From assembly GCF_018069705.1 (NCBI RefSeq), contig NZ_CP072943.1:2109453-2173452 (forward strand): a stretch of 64,000 nt of DNA, given 5' to 3'. Made by a program: the position numbers and the translations under genes. Source of the stretch: Aminithiophilus ramosus (GTDB lineage: Bacteria; Synergistota; Synergistia; Synergistales; Aminithiophilaceae). Below the pieces are notes generated by a model, which had not been told where the DNA came from, made no database searches, and saw only the letters and a program-made list of their open reading frames with translations. Shown here piece after piece: positions 9,351-18,383 of the stretch (position 1 is its first letter; each line of letters begins with the position of its first letter).

Positions 9351-10157
9351 CTAGCGGAAACTGTTGAGAAGGCTGACGACGACGAGGTTCCATCCGTCGG
9401 CCATCACGAAAAGAAGCACCTTGAAGGGCAGGGAGATCATCATGGGCGGAAGCATGATCATCCCCATGCTCATGAGAACGCTGGCCACGATCATATCGAC
9501 GACGATGAAGGGGACGAAGATGACGACGCCCATCTGGAAGGCCGTCTTCAGCTCGCTGAGCATGAAGGCCGGCACGAGGACCTGGAGGGGAACCTCGTCG
9601 GCGTTGCGGGGCTGGGGCAGATCGGCCATGGTGATCATCAGGGAGAGTTCTCCCTCCCGGGTCTGGCTCAGCATGAAGTCTCTCACGGGCTTCACCGTCC
9701 CCGCCCAGGCCTCAAGCGACGTCGTCTCGCCCCGCATGTAGGGGCCGAGGCCTCCGTCGTAGACGCGGGTCCAGACGGGCCCCATGGTGAAAAGGGCCAG
9801 GAAGAGGGCCAACGTGACCAACACCTGATTGGGAGGCGTCTGCTGAAGTCCCAGGGCATTGCGGACGAAGCCCAGGACGATGAGGATCCGGGTGAAGCTG
9901 GTCAGCATCAGCACCAGGGCGGGAGCGACGCTCAAGACGGTCATGAGGGCGACGATCTGAAGGGTCAGAGCCACGTCCTGAGGCGATTCGGCGCCCCGCA
10001 CGCCGAGGGAGAGGGCCGGGAAGGGCGCCGTCGGCGCCTCGGGCTGGGCCAGGACGGGCGAAGCGGCCAGGCAGAGGCAGAGAAGCGCCACGAGAACCGC
10101 CGCCAGGGCCGGAAGGCCGTCTCCGGGCAGACGGAAAGAGCAGGCCCTAGCCCTCAT
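9351..10157 (-). CDS. fliP: Flagellar export gate protein FliP
   Basis: FliP is the main pore subunit of the flagellar export gate. The 268-residue protein starts with a cleavable-looking signal peptide (hydrophobic run about 15-35 ending ASPVLAQ), a known feature of FliP. Core motifs include MLTSFTRILIVLGFVRNALG, QTPPNQVLV and, near the C-terminus, FVVDMIVASVLMSMGM-like sequence (seen as IVVDMIVASVLMSMGM). The ATG at 10157 overlaps the last 11 bases of fliO. Confidence 0.96.
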   Translation of the reverse strand: MRARACSFRLPGDGLPALAAVLVALLCLCLAASPVLAQPEAPTAPFPALSLGVRGAESPQDVALTLQIVALMTVLSVAPALVLMLTSFTRILIVLGFVRNALGLQQTPPNQVLVTLALFLALFTMGPVWTRVYDGGLGPYMRGETTSLEAWAGTVKPVRDFMLSQTREGELSLMITMADLPQPRNADEVPLQVLVPAFMLSELKTAFQMGVVIFVPFIVVDMIVASVLMSMGMIMLPPMMISLPFKVLLFVMADGWNLVVVSLLNSFR

Positions 10158-10539
10158 CGCCGTCGTCCTTCTCCCAGAGGGCCCGGTCCCAACGACCGAT
10201 GACGGTCGCGCCGCCGCGACCGGAGACGACGGCGATCACTTCGGGACCGCAGCGGACGATGTAGAGGGCGTCCCTTCCCAAAGGAAGGGTGCCCAGAAGG
10301 CGGCAGCGACCGGAGAGGGGGAACCTCCGACGGAACCAAGGGGCCCGGGAAAGACGGGAGAGGCCGAAAAAGAGGGCGCAGAGAAGAAGGGCTCCCAGGG
10401 CCAGCCGGAGTCCGTAGCTCCCCATATCGGGCGAGGCCGAGGCCAGGGCCGGAAGAGGACGAAAGACCAGAAGCCAGACCGGAACGGAGAAGGCGAGGGA
10501 TGCCTTGGCATCGCCTCGCCCCACTCTCCCGCCGAACAC
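10147..10539 (-). CDS. fliO: Flagellar biosynthesis protein FliO
   Basis: FliO is a small membrane protein that helps FliP assemble. The roughly 130-residue product has a hydrophobic N-terminal segment, a second membrane segment (LRLALGALLLCALFFGLSRL) and a small basic cytoplasmic domain with the pattern LGTLPLGRDALYIVRCG, as in FliO. I prefer the GTG start at 10539 because GGGGAGG lies eight bases upstream. A TTG at 10560 overlapping the cheY stop would add seven residues. The identification rests mainly on this pattern and on position just before fliP, since FliO is poorly conserved. Confidence 0.85.
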   Translation of the reverse strand: MFGGRVGRGDAKASLAFSVPVWLLVFRPLPALASASPDMGSYGLRLALGALLLCALFFGLSRLSRAPWFRRRFPLSGRCRLLGTLPLGRDALYIVRCGPEVIAVVSGRGGATVIGRWDRALWEKDDGDEG

Positions 10540-10556
10540 GGGGCCGACCTCCCCGA

Positions 10557-10919
10557 TCAACCCAGAGCCTTGCGCAGCGACTCCAGGACCCGATCGGGCT
10601 GAAAGGGCTTGACGATGAAATCGGAGGCCCCGGCCTGGATGGCCTCGATGACCATGGACTGCTGCCCCATGGCGCTGACCATGACGACCTTGGCCGCAGC
10701 CTTGAGTTTCTTGATCTCCTTCACGGCCGAGATGCCGTCCATCTCGGGCATGGTGATATCCATCGTCACCAGATCGGGATTGAGTTCCTGAAAAAGCTGG
10801 ACGCCCACCTTGCCGTTCTCGGCTTCACCGATGACTTCGAAGCCGTTCTTGAGGAGTATGTCCTTCAGCATCATGCGCATAAAGGCTGCATCATCGACGA
10901 TCAGTACTTTGGCTCCCAT
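10557..10919 (-). CDS. cheY: Chemotaxis response regulator CheY
   Basis: A 120-residue single receiver domain with acidic pair Asp9-Asp10, phospho-acceptor Asp54 (VTMDITMPEMDG) and the conserved Lys near residue 104 (IVKPFQ). Phospho-CheY binds FliM/FliY at the motor switch. The ATG at 10919 lies 12 bases after AAGGAGG, a longer than usual spacing; the frame is open upstream to 10964, but the extra residues are not part of a receiver fold. Its location between fliY and fliO is the usual one in Firmicute-like flagellar clusters. Confidence 0.95.
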   Translation of the reverse strand: MGAKVLIVDDAAFMRMMLKDILLKNGFEVIGEAENGKVGVQLFQELNPDLVTMDITMPEMDGISAVKEIKKLKAAAKVVMVSAMGQQSMVIEAIQAGASDFIVKPFQPDRVLESLRKALG

Positions 10920-10960
10920 CCCGCTGTTCAACCTCCTTAGGCCCTCGTCGGTCTCAAAGG

Positions 10961-12046
10961 TCACCGGCCGATGGAGCGGATACGCTCGGCCTTGCTGACG
11001 ATCTCGCTGATGCGGACTCCGAAGCTCTCGTCGATGACGACGACCTCTCCGCGAGCCACAAGCTTGCCGTTGACGAGGACGTCCACCGGTTCGCCTGCCA
11101 TCTTCTCCAATTCTAACACGGAGCCCGGCCCGAGACCGAGCACCTCTCCGATCGTGCGAGAGGTACGGCCTAATTCAACCGTAACAGTGACGGGGATGTC
11201 AAGGATGAGGTCCAGATTTCCCGGCGCGACGATCTCCTCGGCCTGGGAAAGAGGGGCGAACTGGGCCGGCCGGACATCGACGGGCTGCGGCTCGGGACGG
11301 CGCGGGGCGGCCGGGGCCGGACCGGAGGAAGAGGGCACCGACGGAGCGGAGGCGGACCGGGCGGGCTGAGGCGCGACAGGAGGCGGAGCCATCCTGGCCG
11401 TGACATCGTCGGCCAGGGCGAAGGCGTCCTTCTCCCCCATGACGAAGCTGAGCGCCACGGAGCCGACCTGATCGATGGCGACGTCCACGGCAAGACAGAC
11501 GACGCGCTCGCCCGCTCCCAACCCCCGGAGGGGAAGCCAGCTCCCCTCCTCCAGCGTCGCCACGGCGTCGGCGGGGACGAGCCTTTTGCCGCCCAGAAGG
11601 CCGCTGAGCCCCGTCAGGGCGGCACCGACGATCTGGCTGAGCCCCTCCTGAGAGGCGCTCAGGTAGAGATCGTTCGACTCGGACGGCAGCTCCTTGCCGT
11701 CGCCGCCCATCATCAGGTCGGCCAGAAGGAGCCCCGTCCGCTCCGAAAGGAGAACGGCCATGGGGGCATCGTGGAGGCCGTCGCAGCGGAAGCGGAAGGC
11801 CAGGACGCGATCGCCGCCGAAACGGCCGGGAAGATCGCCCTGAACCAGCCGAAGGGGATCCTGAGGCACGCAGGAGACGTCGCGACCGGCCAGCATCCCC
11901 ATGACATTGCCCGAGGCCTCGGCGAAGAGGGATCCGATCTCGCCCAGGGGCGACGCCGGTCCCCCGGCCGGTTCGGGGGCTCCTCCCAGAGCCGCGCCCT
12001 GGAGCAGGGCGTTGATTTCGTCTTGGCTGAGCAGATCATCCATCAT
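10961..12046 (-). CDS. fliY: Motor switch phosphatase FliY (CheC-like plus FliN domain)
   Basis: The 361-residue protein has three parts: an N-terminal peptide MDDLLSQDEINALLQ like the CheY-P-binding tip of FliM and FliY, a central CheC-like domain (about 40-215), a Pro/Ala/Ser linker (about 220-265), and a C-terminal FliN/SpoA domain (about 280-355, VTVELGRTSRTIGEVLGLGPGSVLELE within it). In the family FliY is part of the C-ring and can remove phosphate from CheY-P. One CheC-type acidic-Asn signature is not obvious here, so phosphatase activity is uncertain. The start (ATG-ATG at 12046/12043) overlaps the fliM stop. Confidence 0.92.
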   Translation of the reverse strand: MMDDLLSQDEINALLQGAALGGAPEPAGGPASPLGEIGSLFAEASGNVMGMLAGRDVSCVPQDPLRLVQGDLPGRFGGDRVLAFRFRCDGLHDAPMAVLLSERTGLLLADLMMGGDGKELPSESNDLYLSASQEGLSQIVGAALTGLSGLLGGKRLVPADAVATLEEGSWLPLRGLGAGERVVCLAVDVAIDQVGSVALSFVMGEKDAFALADDVTARMAPPPVAPQPARSASAPSVPSSSGPAPAAPRRPEPQPVDVRPAQFAPLSQAEEIVAPGNLDLILDIPVTVTVELGRTSRTIGEVLGLGPGSVLELEKMAGEPVDVLVNGKLVARGEVVVIDESFGVRISEIVSKAERIRSIGR

Positions 12047-13050
12047 GACAGAGAACCCTCCTCATCGGGGTCGGTCGGCACCAGGCCGGTAATCTCGGCC
12101 GCGAAATTCCCTCGGGAAAGCCCCGGCCTCGCCAGATACTTGACCTCTTTCCCCACGAGAACGCGAATGGGATCGTCGAGCCCCTGATCGAGGCGTATCA
12201 CCTGCCCCGGCTGAAGCTGCAGGATGTCGTCGACGGTCAGAGTCACCCGGCCCAGCTCCAGGGCGAGAGGGACCCTGATCTTGCGGATCTTCTTCTCCAG
12301 GATGGGGCGGGCCTCGGCCCCGTCCTTGCGGCCCGTCGAGGCGAACCAGTGCTGAGAGCTGAGCTTGTCGATCATGGGCTCCATGACGAAATAGGGGATG
12401 CAGAGATTCATGATCCCCTGCACGCCGGCGATCTCCAGCTTGAGCGTCACGAGAAGGACCATATCCGTCGCCGGGCAGATCTGGACGAAAAAGGGGTTGC
12501 TCTCCATGCTCTCGAAGCGGAAGCGGATGTCGACGACGGTGCTCCAGCTCTCCTCCATGAGCTCCAGAATGCGCATGAGGACCCGTTCGACGACGGTCTG
12601 TTCGATGTCGGTCAGGTCACGGGGCTTGAGGATCGACTCCCCCTTGCCGCCCAGCATCCTGTCGATGATGGTGAAGACGATGGAGGGGTTGATCTCGAGG
12701 ACGGCGTTGCCGTTGAAGGGGTACATCTCCAGGACGGCGATGACCGTGGGCTGCACCAGGGAGCGGACGAACTCGTCGTAGGACATCTGATCCACCGAGG
12801 CCACCTCGACGGAGACCATCGATCGGACCATCGTCGAAAGAGAGGTCGTCATCTGACGGGCGAAGGCGTCGTGGATCATCTGGATGGCCCGGAGCTGATC
12901 CTTGCTGAACTTGTCGGGCCGCCGGAAATCGTAGGTCTTGATCTTCTTCTCGGCATGGGCCCTGGAGATCGCTTCGGCATCGACCTCCCCGCTCGTAAGC
13001 GCGCTCAGCAGATTGTCGATCTCCGACTGGGAGAGGACTTCCGGAACCAT
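12043..13050 (-). CDS. fliM: Flagellar motor switch protein FliM
   Basis: FliM forms the middle of the C-ring and receives CheY-P. The 335-residue protein has the N-terminal CheY-binding peptide LSQSEIDNLL, the CheC-like core (about 45-240, with DRMLGGKGE) and the C-terminal FliN-like SpoA domain (about 250-325). Length and domain order are normal. It starts 19 bases after the fliL stop and its stop overlaps fliY. Confidence 0.97.
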   Translation of the reverse strand: MVPEVLSQSEIDNLLSALTSGEVDAEAISRAHAEKKIKTYDFRRPDKFSKDQLRAIQMIHDAFARQMTTSLSTMVRSMVSVEVASVDQMSYDEFVRSLVQPTVIAVLEMYPFNGNAVLEINPSIVFTIIDRMLGGKGESILKPRDLTDIEQTVVERVLMRILELMEESWSTVVDIRFRFESMESNPFFVQICPATDMVLLVTLKLEIAGVQGIMNLCIPYFVMEPMIDKLSSQHWFASTGRKDGAEARPILEKKIRKIRVPLALELGRVTLTVDDILQLQPGQVIRLDQGLDDPIRVLVGKEVKYLARPGLSRGNFAAEITGLVPTDPDEEGSLS

Positions 13051-13069
13051 GACAGGCCTCCTCGGCGGT

Positions 13070-13510
13070 CTATTGGAGCACGAACTCCGTGAAGAGCACC
13101 CTCTTCACGGGGGGCGTCCCCTTCAGGGGAGGGAGAAGCGCGTTGAGACGGGTCCGCAGATCCTGGGAGAGCTCGAGGAGCCCCTCGGCGCTGCGGAGGG
13201 CCGTGAAACGGCGGTCCTTCACGGTGAGGATGATCTCGTTCTTGATTCGCGTCAGCCAGCCCGGATCGGCCAGGGCCTCCGTGGCCTTCACCGACGTCAT
13301 CTCCAGGGTGAGGGAGAAACGGGCGATGCGGGGGTCCTTGTCGGCCAGGTTGACGGTGAACTCGCCGACGGGGACGACGGGACCGGGCGTATCGGCGACG
13401 ACATCGCCCTTGTCCGAACCGAGGCGGCCTCCCAGCAGAAGTCCCGCGCCGATTCCGCCGGCGAGGACGACGAGGACGACGACAGCGATGAGTGCGATCT
13501 TTTTGATCAT
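13070..13510 (-). CDS. fliL: Flagellar basal-body-associated protein FliL
   Basis: The 146-residue protein has one N-terminal membrane helix (about 5-28) and a periplasmic domain with the family pattern EFTVNLADKDPRIARFSLTLEM and a C-terminal VKRVLFTEFVLQ. FliL surrounds the stator units and supports torque under load. It lies between motB and fliM as in many motile bacteria and starts 25 bases after the motB stop. Confidence 0.94.
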   Translation of the reverse strand: MIKKIALIAVVVLVVLAGGIGAGLLLGGRLGSDKGDVVADTPGPVVPVGEFTVNLADKDPRIARFSLTLEMTSVKATEALADPGWLTRIKNEIILTVKDRRFTALRSAEGLLELSQDLRTRLNALLPPLKGTPPVKRVLFTEFVLQ

Positions 13511-13535
13511 CGGGCTTCCCTCCGAACGAAGTCAG

Positions 13536-14261
13536 CTAGCGGCGAGGATACTGGGAGAGGACGACCAGATCGACGCGGCGGTTGAGCCGTCGATGCTCGG
13601 CCGTATCGTTGGGAACGAGAGGCCTCGCGGGACCGAACCCCACGGCCTGGAGACGTCCCGCCTCGACTCCGGCCGAAATCAGGAAGGAGGCCACGCCCGC
13701 GGCCCTCATGGCCGAAAGGCCCCAGTTGTCCCGGTAAGGCCCTCCCCTGAGGGGGAGGCCGTCGGTGTGCCCCTCGACGGAAAGGGCGTTGGGCACCTCG
13801 GCCAGAAGAAGGCCCATCTTGTGGATCAGCCTCTGCCCCTCGGGGCGGAGATCGACGGCGCCCGTCTCGAAAAGGACCTGCTCCGAAAGGGAGATGACGA
13901 TCCCCCGCTGGTCGACGGTGACGGAGACCTGCCCCTCCATCTGTTCCCGGCGGACGAGGGCGACGACCCGCTCCGAGACGTGGCGGATGTCCTGGGTCTG
14001 GCGCGTCGACGTTCCGGCGTCGGAGGCCGTCTGGCCGCCGAAGGGATTGGTCGTCTCCTCCTCGACGGACTTGCCTCCGGGCATGACGCCCAGGGCGCCC
14101 TGGAAGGAGAGGAGGAGCTTCTCGAACTTCTGGACGTCGATCGTCGAGAAGGCGAAGAGGAAGACGAAAAAGGTCAGAAGGAGCGTCACCATGTCGCCGT
14201 AGGTGGTCAGCCAGGCCTGGCCGTTGCCGCCCGATTCGACCTTGCGCCGCTTGCGCGCCAT
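13536..14261 (-). CDS. motB: Flagellar stator protein MotB
   Basis: MotB anchors the stator to peptidoglycan and carries the ion-binding aspartate. The 241-residue protein has a basic cytoplasmic start, one membrane helix with Asp23 in the motif TTYGDMVTLLLTFFVFL, a plug/linker region and an OmpA-like peptidoglycan-binding domain (about 105-235, SVEGHTDGLPLRGGPYRDNW). The residue pattern around Asp23 is common to proton-type MotB, but the ion cannot be settled by eye. GGGGAGG precedes the ATG. It follows motA by 9 bases. Confidence 0.96.
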   Translation of the reverse strand: MARKRRKVESGGNGQAWLTTYGDMVTLLLTFFVFLFAFSTIDVQKFEKLLLSFQGALGVMPGGKSVEEETTNPFGGQTASDAGTSTRQTQDIRHVSERVVALVRREQMEGQVSVTVDQRGIVISLSEQVLFETGAVDLRPEGQRLIHKMGLLLAEVPNALSVEGHTDGLPLRGGPYRDNWGLSAMRAAGVASFLISAGVEAGRLQAVGFGPARPLVPNDTAEHRRLNRRVDLVVLSQYPRR

Positions 14262-14270
14262 GGACCTCCC

Positions 14271-15068
14271 CTACCTTTCCTCTCCCTTGCCGTCCCGGTT
14301 TTTCTCCTCGTCGAGAACGTCGCGGAGCTGAGGCGGCAGGAAAACCTTGAGCTTCTCTTCGACGATGCGGGGGTTCTCCCCGGCCTGGATGGCCAGGACG
14401 CCCTCGACCATCAGCTCCCGCGAGAGGACCTCCTCGGCGGAGCGCACGGCCAGCTTGCGCGAGACGGGGATGCAGATCACGTTGGCCAGGAAGGAGCCGT
14501 AAAAGGTGGTGATGAGGGCCACGGCCATGCCGGGCCCCAGGGCGTCGGGATCGCTGAGGTTGCGGAGCATCTGGATGAGGCCGATGAGCGTTCCCAGCAT
14601 GCCGAAGGCCGGAGCCAGTTCGGCCATGGTGTCGAACATCTGTTTGCCCGCGGCGTGACGGTCCTCGAGGAGGCCGATCTCCGTATCGAGGATGCCCTTG
14701 ACCAGCTCGGGATCGGTGCCGTCGACGACGAGCTGGATCGATTTGCGCAGGAACTGGTCGTCCAGCTCGGACGTGTCGTCCTCGAGGGCCAGGAGCCCCT
14801 CGCGGCGGGCCTTCTCGGCGAAGCTGACCAGAGTCTGGACGAGGCCGATCAGGTCGGGGCTCTCGGCGAAAAAGGCCCGGCGCAGCACCTTGCCGACCCC
14901 CCGTATCCGCTCCATGGGGTTGGCCATGATGGTGGCGCCGAAGGTGCCTCCGACGGTGACGAGCAGAGAGGGGAAGTTGACGAAGGCCCCCGGTTCACCG
15001 CCGACGACGATGCCCCCTATGACCAGAATGACGGCCAGGAGAAGGCCTATGAGCGTTGCCAGATCCAC
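14271..15068 (-). CDS. motA: Flagellar stator protein MotA
   Basis: MotA forms the ion channel with MotB. The 265-residue product from a GTG start at 15068 has four membrane helices (about 2-20, 30-50, 145-170, 180-205) and the cytoplasmic loop that meets FliG. Motifs include FPSLLVTVGGTFGATIMANP and LAPAFGMLGTLIGLIQML. GGAAGG lies about seven bases before the GTG. The same frame is open upstream through flbD without a stop, so a longer FlbD-MotA product is formally possible; this is noted separately. Confidence 0.94.
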   Translation of the reverse strand: MDLATLIGLLLAVILVIGGIVVGGEPGAFVNFPSLLVTVGGTFGATIMANPMERIRGVGKVLRRAFFAESPDLIGLVQTLVSFAEKARREGLLALEDDTSELDDQFLRKSIQLVVDGTDPELVKGILDTEIGLLEDRHAAGKQMFDTMAELAPAFGMLGTLIGLIQMLRNLSDPDALGPGMAVALITTFYGSFLANVICIPVSRKLAVRSAEEVLSRELMVEGVLAIQAGENPRIVEEKLKVFLPPQLRDVLDEEKNRDGKGEER

Positions 15069-15305
15069 GGCGGCACCTTCCTTTCGGCGACATCGGGCGC
15101 GGCGGTCAGTCCCTCTCCCCCGGGGGACGTTCAGGGACCGGCGGAAGGCGACGACGCGACCGACCACGTCCGAGACGGACTCGCGCACGACGTAGCGCCT
15201 CCCGTTGACGAGAAAGAGGACCGTGTCGGGCCGGGCCTCGACGGTCTCGATGAGATCGGCGTTGATCACGAAGACCTCGCCGTTGAGCCGCGTCACCTCG
15301 ATCAT
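15069..15305 (-). CDS. flbD: FlbD/SwrD-family small protein, frame open into motA
   Basis: From the ATG at 15305 (GGAGGAGG eight or so bases before it) the sequence MIEVTRLNGEVFVINADLIE followed by RPDTVLFLVNG matches the FlbD/SwrD family, a roughly 65-residue cytoplasmic protein found beside motA that supports motor torque. The family core ends at about residue 60 (RRSLNVP). No stop follows in this frame: it runs 19 more codons straight into motA. A single extra base in the run of five C and five G at 15117-15126 would bring a TGA at 15106-15108 into frame and give a normal 66-residue protein. I therefore annotate the domain up to the motA start. Confidence 0.8.
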
Positions 15306-15369
15306 CGCCGGCCTCCTCCGCGGGAGGGGAGAGAGGCGATCCCTCCCCTCCATTCTACATCAAGAAAGA

Positions 15370-18321
15370 CTACCGCTTCAGATTGATCAGCTCCTGGAGC
15401 ACGTCGTCGCTGGTGGTGATGACGCGGGCGTTGGCCTGGAAGCCGCGCTGGGCCAGGATGAGGCGGACGAACTCCTCGGTGAGGTCCACGTTGGACATCT
15501 CCAGATTGCCGCCCGAAATACTCCCGGCGCCGCCCTCGGTGGGAGAGCCGATCTGGGGAAGACCCGAGTTGGCGCTGGCCGTAAAAACCGTGTCGCCCTC
15601 CTTGTTCAGCCCCTGGGGGTTGGCGAAGAGGGCCAGGGCCACGCGGGAGAGGGCCCGGCTCTGATCGTTGCTGTAGACGCCGAGGATGACGCCGTCGGAG
15701 GTGACGGAGTAGTCCTCCAGGACACCCATCTCGTAGCCGTCCTGGGTGTAGGCCTTCGTCGAGAAGGCCGAGCCGAACTGGGTCACGCCCTCGATGGGCT
15801 CCTCGTCGAAGGATTCGCCGGAGAAATCGAGCGTCACCGTGGCGTCCTCGGCGCCGATGGCCGAGTAGGAGATGCCGATCTCGGCCGTGCCGCCCATCTC
15901 CAGCTTGCCGTCGGAGGTGAAGCGGAGGATCCCCGTGTTGTTCTGGAGCGGGATCGTCGACTCGTCGGGCAGGTAGGCCGTCCAGCTCCAGAGGTTGTTG
16001 CCCACCTTCTGCCAGACCACCTCCAGGGTGTGCTCGTTGCCCAGGGTGTCGTAGGTGCTGACCTTCGAGGAGTGCTGGCTGGCCAGGTTCTGCGTCACCG
16101 AGGCGACCTGGGTCCCTCCGGCGTTGGACTCGTAGGAAAAGAGAACCTTCCGCGAATCGCTGGGGTTGGGGATGGCCGTCACGGTGACGCCTCCCGTGAG
16201 GCCCGTGACCTGGGCGCTTCCCGAATAGGCCCCGCCCGAATAGGTCAGTCCCGTGCCGAAGGTGAAGGGCTCCATCGTCCCCTGCGCGTTGGGCCCCCAG
16301 AGGGTGATCGTGTCGCCGTAGTTGGCCCCGCCGGCGGTGGAGCTGCCGAAATCGACGAGGTACTGGCCTCCGTTGATCTCCGTCGTCTGGAAGTTGAACT
16401 CGGAATAACTCCAGAGGGTGGCCCCCGTGTCGGTATTCTTGACGGTGAAGGTCGACGTCGCGGGATCGTAGCCGTAGGTCACATCGGTCCCGTCGACCGT
16501 CCCCGTCGTCGTGCTGGGCACGAGGATGACCTCGCCGTCGGCCGAGACGCCCTTGAACTGGAGGGAGACCGTCTCGGCCGGCGTCCCGCCGTCGAAGAGG
16601 GAGAGGGTGATGAAATCGTCCGTCGTCGCTCCCTCTTCGAAGGAGTAGCGGACGGCGTTACCGCTCGAACTGGTGTAGGCCGTGGGGGCCGTGGCGAAAG
16701 CGGCGACCGAGACGGGATTGGCGGCGGGTTCGCTGGCTCCTGTCGGCTGTGTAAGAGTGAGTTGGCCTGTGCCTGTGTCGTAGGCAATGCCATAATGTGT
16801 CGCATCCGCCGTCGCTGCAAGCCCGGCGCTCTGCCAGGCGCTTCCGTCGTAGTAGTACAACGTATCGGTACCGGGGGTCACGGTAAACGTAGCGAAACCC
16901 GTCGCATCATCGAAACCGGTACAAGTGAGGTCAACCGTAGCCGACTGTGTCGTGGCCGTGCCGTCATCATAGGTCGTCGTCAGGGTAAGCGTCACCGTAT
17001 CGCCTTCAGCTACGGACGATGCCGAAAGGGAGCCGGACAGGGTGAAATCATCTTGAACGCCCGTATAGGTCGGTACCGAGGAGAGGCTGGCCAGGGTGGT
17101 CCCGGCCTTGCTGACGACGCTGTTCCTCCCCGACGGGGCGTAGGTGGGGTTGACGTTGGCCTTGAAGCGGAGGGCCTGGCCGTCGTCGGAGACCTCGAGG
17201 AGGACGCTGTGCGTGGCGGGGAACTCGATGTCGTCGGCGGTGACGACGCTGAGGACGGCCGTCGTGTCGAAGGTGCCGTCGTCGTTGCGGGGGACGCGCC
17301 ACTCGAAGTAGTCGAAGGTGTCGGGGTCCGTGGCGTTGGAGGTGTCGACGGCGGCGCCCCAGAGGCGGACGATGGCCGTGTTCCCCTCTTCGGTGACCTC
17401 GGCCAGGTAGGTCGTCTCGTCGCCGTTGGCGTCGGTGACGGTGACGGGCTCGTAGTTCATGTAGGCCCCCAGGGGGATCTGGGCGTCGTCGACGTTGAGC
17501 ATGCCCGTCTCGGTGTTGAAGTTGACGTAGTGCCCCAGGGCGTCGACGGGCTCCAGGACGGGATAGTAGGTGCCGTCCGTGGCCTGGGTGACGCCCGTCA
17601 GCTTGAGTTCGATCTCGTCGACGGTGCCGTCGGCCTGGTTCTCCAGGCGGAGGACGAGGAAGTTCGAGGCCTCCTCTCCCTCGCTCACCGAGGCCGTGTA
17701 GGCCTCGCCGAGAAGGGTGACGTTCATCTCCATGCCGTCGGGGACGCCCAGGGGCAGGTAGGGATCGACGCGGCTGTCGAGGTTGCAGCGGTAGCCGACG
17801 GTGGTGGTGGCGTTGGCCTCCATCTTCTGTCCCATGGGGATCTCGATGTCGGCCAGCGTCGACGTCTGGACGTACTTCGTCGGGTCGGAGCTGTCGACGG
17901 TGAGCTGATAGCCCTGGAGGCGGTAACCCGTGCCCGACTGGGCCAGCTTGCCCTCGCCGTCGAGGGTGAAGGCGCCGGCCCGGCTGTAGACGGTCTCGCC
18001 CAGTCCCTCGAGGACGAAGTAGCCGTCGCCGGAGATGGCCATGTCGTTGCGGCTGCCCGTGTAGTCCAGGTTGCCCTGGCTGTGGATGGTCTGGATGGCG
18101 CCGACTTTGACGCCGAGGCCGACCTGGGTGGGGTTGATGCCGCCCAGATCCTCCGTCGGGGCCGAGGCGCCGCTGCTCGTCTGGTAGAGAAGGTCCTGGA
18201 AGAGGACGGTCGATCGCTTGAAGCCCGTGGTGTTGACGTTGGCGACGTTGTTGCCGACGACGTCGAGATAGGTCTGGTGGCTGCGGACGCCGGTGACGCC
18301 GGACATAAGGGAACGCAACAT
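15370..18321 (-). CDS. flgE: Flagellar hook protein FlgE, oversized
   Basis: FlgE builds the hook. The N-terminal rod-like D0/D1 part is clear (MLRSLMSGVTGVRSHQTYLD, then VGNNVANVNTTGFKRS) and the C-terminal helix ends with the family pattern FVRLILAQRGFQANARVI. At 983 residues it is more than twice the common 400-450. The extra length is a Thr/Ser/Gly/Asp-rich beta-type region between about residues 150 and 820, which should form surface domains. A segment at about 16735-17050 has lower GC than its flanks. It follows flgD after a gap with two hairpins and is the partner measured by the equally oversized FliK. Confidence 0.94.
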   Translation of the reverse strand: MLRSLMSGVTGVRSHQTYLDVVGNNVANVNTTGFKRSTVLFQDLLYQTSSGASAPTEDLGGINPTQVGLGVKVGAIQTIHSQGNLDYTGSRNDMAISGDGYFVLEGLGETVYSRAGAFTLDGEGKLAQSGTGYRLQGYQLTVDSSDPTKYVQTSTLADIEIPMGQKMEANATTTVGYRCNLDSRVDPYLPLGVPDGMEMNVTLLGEAYTASVSEGEEASNFLVLRLENQADGTVDEIELKLTGVTQATDGTYYPVLEPVDALGHYVNFNTETGMLNVDDAQIPLGAYMNYEPVTVTDANGDETTYLAEVTEEGNTAIVRLWGAAVDTSNATDPDTFDYFEWRVPRNDDGTFDTTAVLSVVTADDIEFPATHSVLLEVSDDGQALRFKANVNPTYAPSGRNSVVSKAGTTLASLSSVPTYTGVQDDFTLSGSLSASSVAEGDTVTLTLTTTYDDGTATTQSATVDLTCTGFDDATGFATFTVTPGTDTLYYYDGSAWQSAGLAATADATHYGIAYDTGTGQLTLTQPTGASEPAANPVSVAAFATAPTAYTSSSGNAVRYSFEEGATTDDFITLSLFDGGTPAETVSLQFKGVSADGEVILVPSTTTGTVDGTDVTYGYDPATSTFTVKNTDTGATLWSYSEFNFQTTEINGGQYLVDFGSSTAGGANYGDTITLWGPNAQGTMEPFTFGTGLTYSGGAYSGSAQVTGLTGGVTVTAIPNPSDSRKVLFSYESNAGGTQVASVTQNLASQHSSKVSTYDTLGNEHTLEVVWQKVGNNLWSWTAYLPDESTIPLQNNTGILRFTSDGKLEMGGTAEIGISYSAIGAEDATVTLDFSGESFDEEPIEGVTQFGSAFSTKAYTQDGYEMGVLEDYSVTSDGVILGVYSNDQSRALSRVALALFANPQGLNKEGDTVFTASANSGLPQIGSPTEGGAGSISGGNLEMSNVDLTEEFVRLILAQRGFQANARVITTSDDVLQELINLKR

Positions 18322-18383
18322 GGCGGTCTACCCCCTTGAGGAATGGTTGTTCACGTTGGGCGCAATCCGTTGCGGTCCCCCGA

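Noticed and set aside
14271-15305. Calling a single certain FlbD-MotA fusion protein
   Set aside because: motA has its own GTG and ribosome site, and a one-base slip in a homopolymer explains the missing stop equally well.
15205-18339. A long plus-strand frame opposite flgE
   Set aside because: Stop-poor because of high GC codon bias. FlgE on the minus strand is certain.
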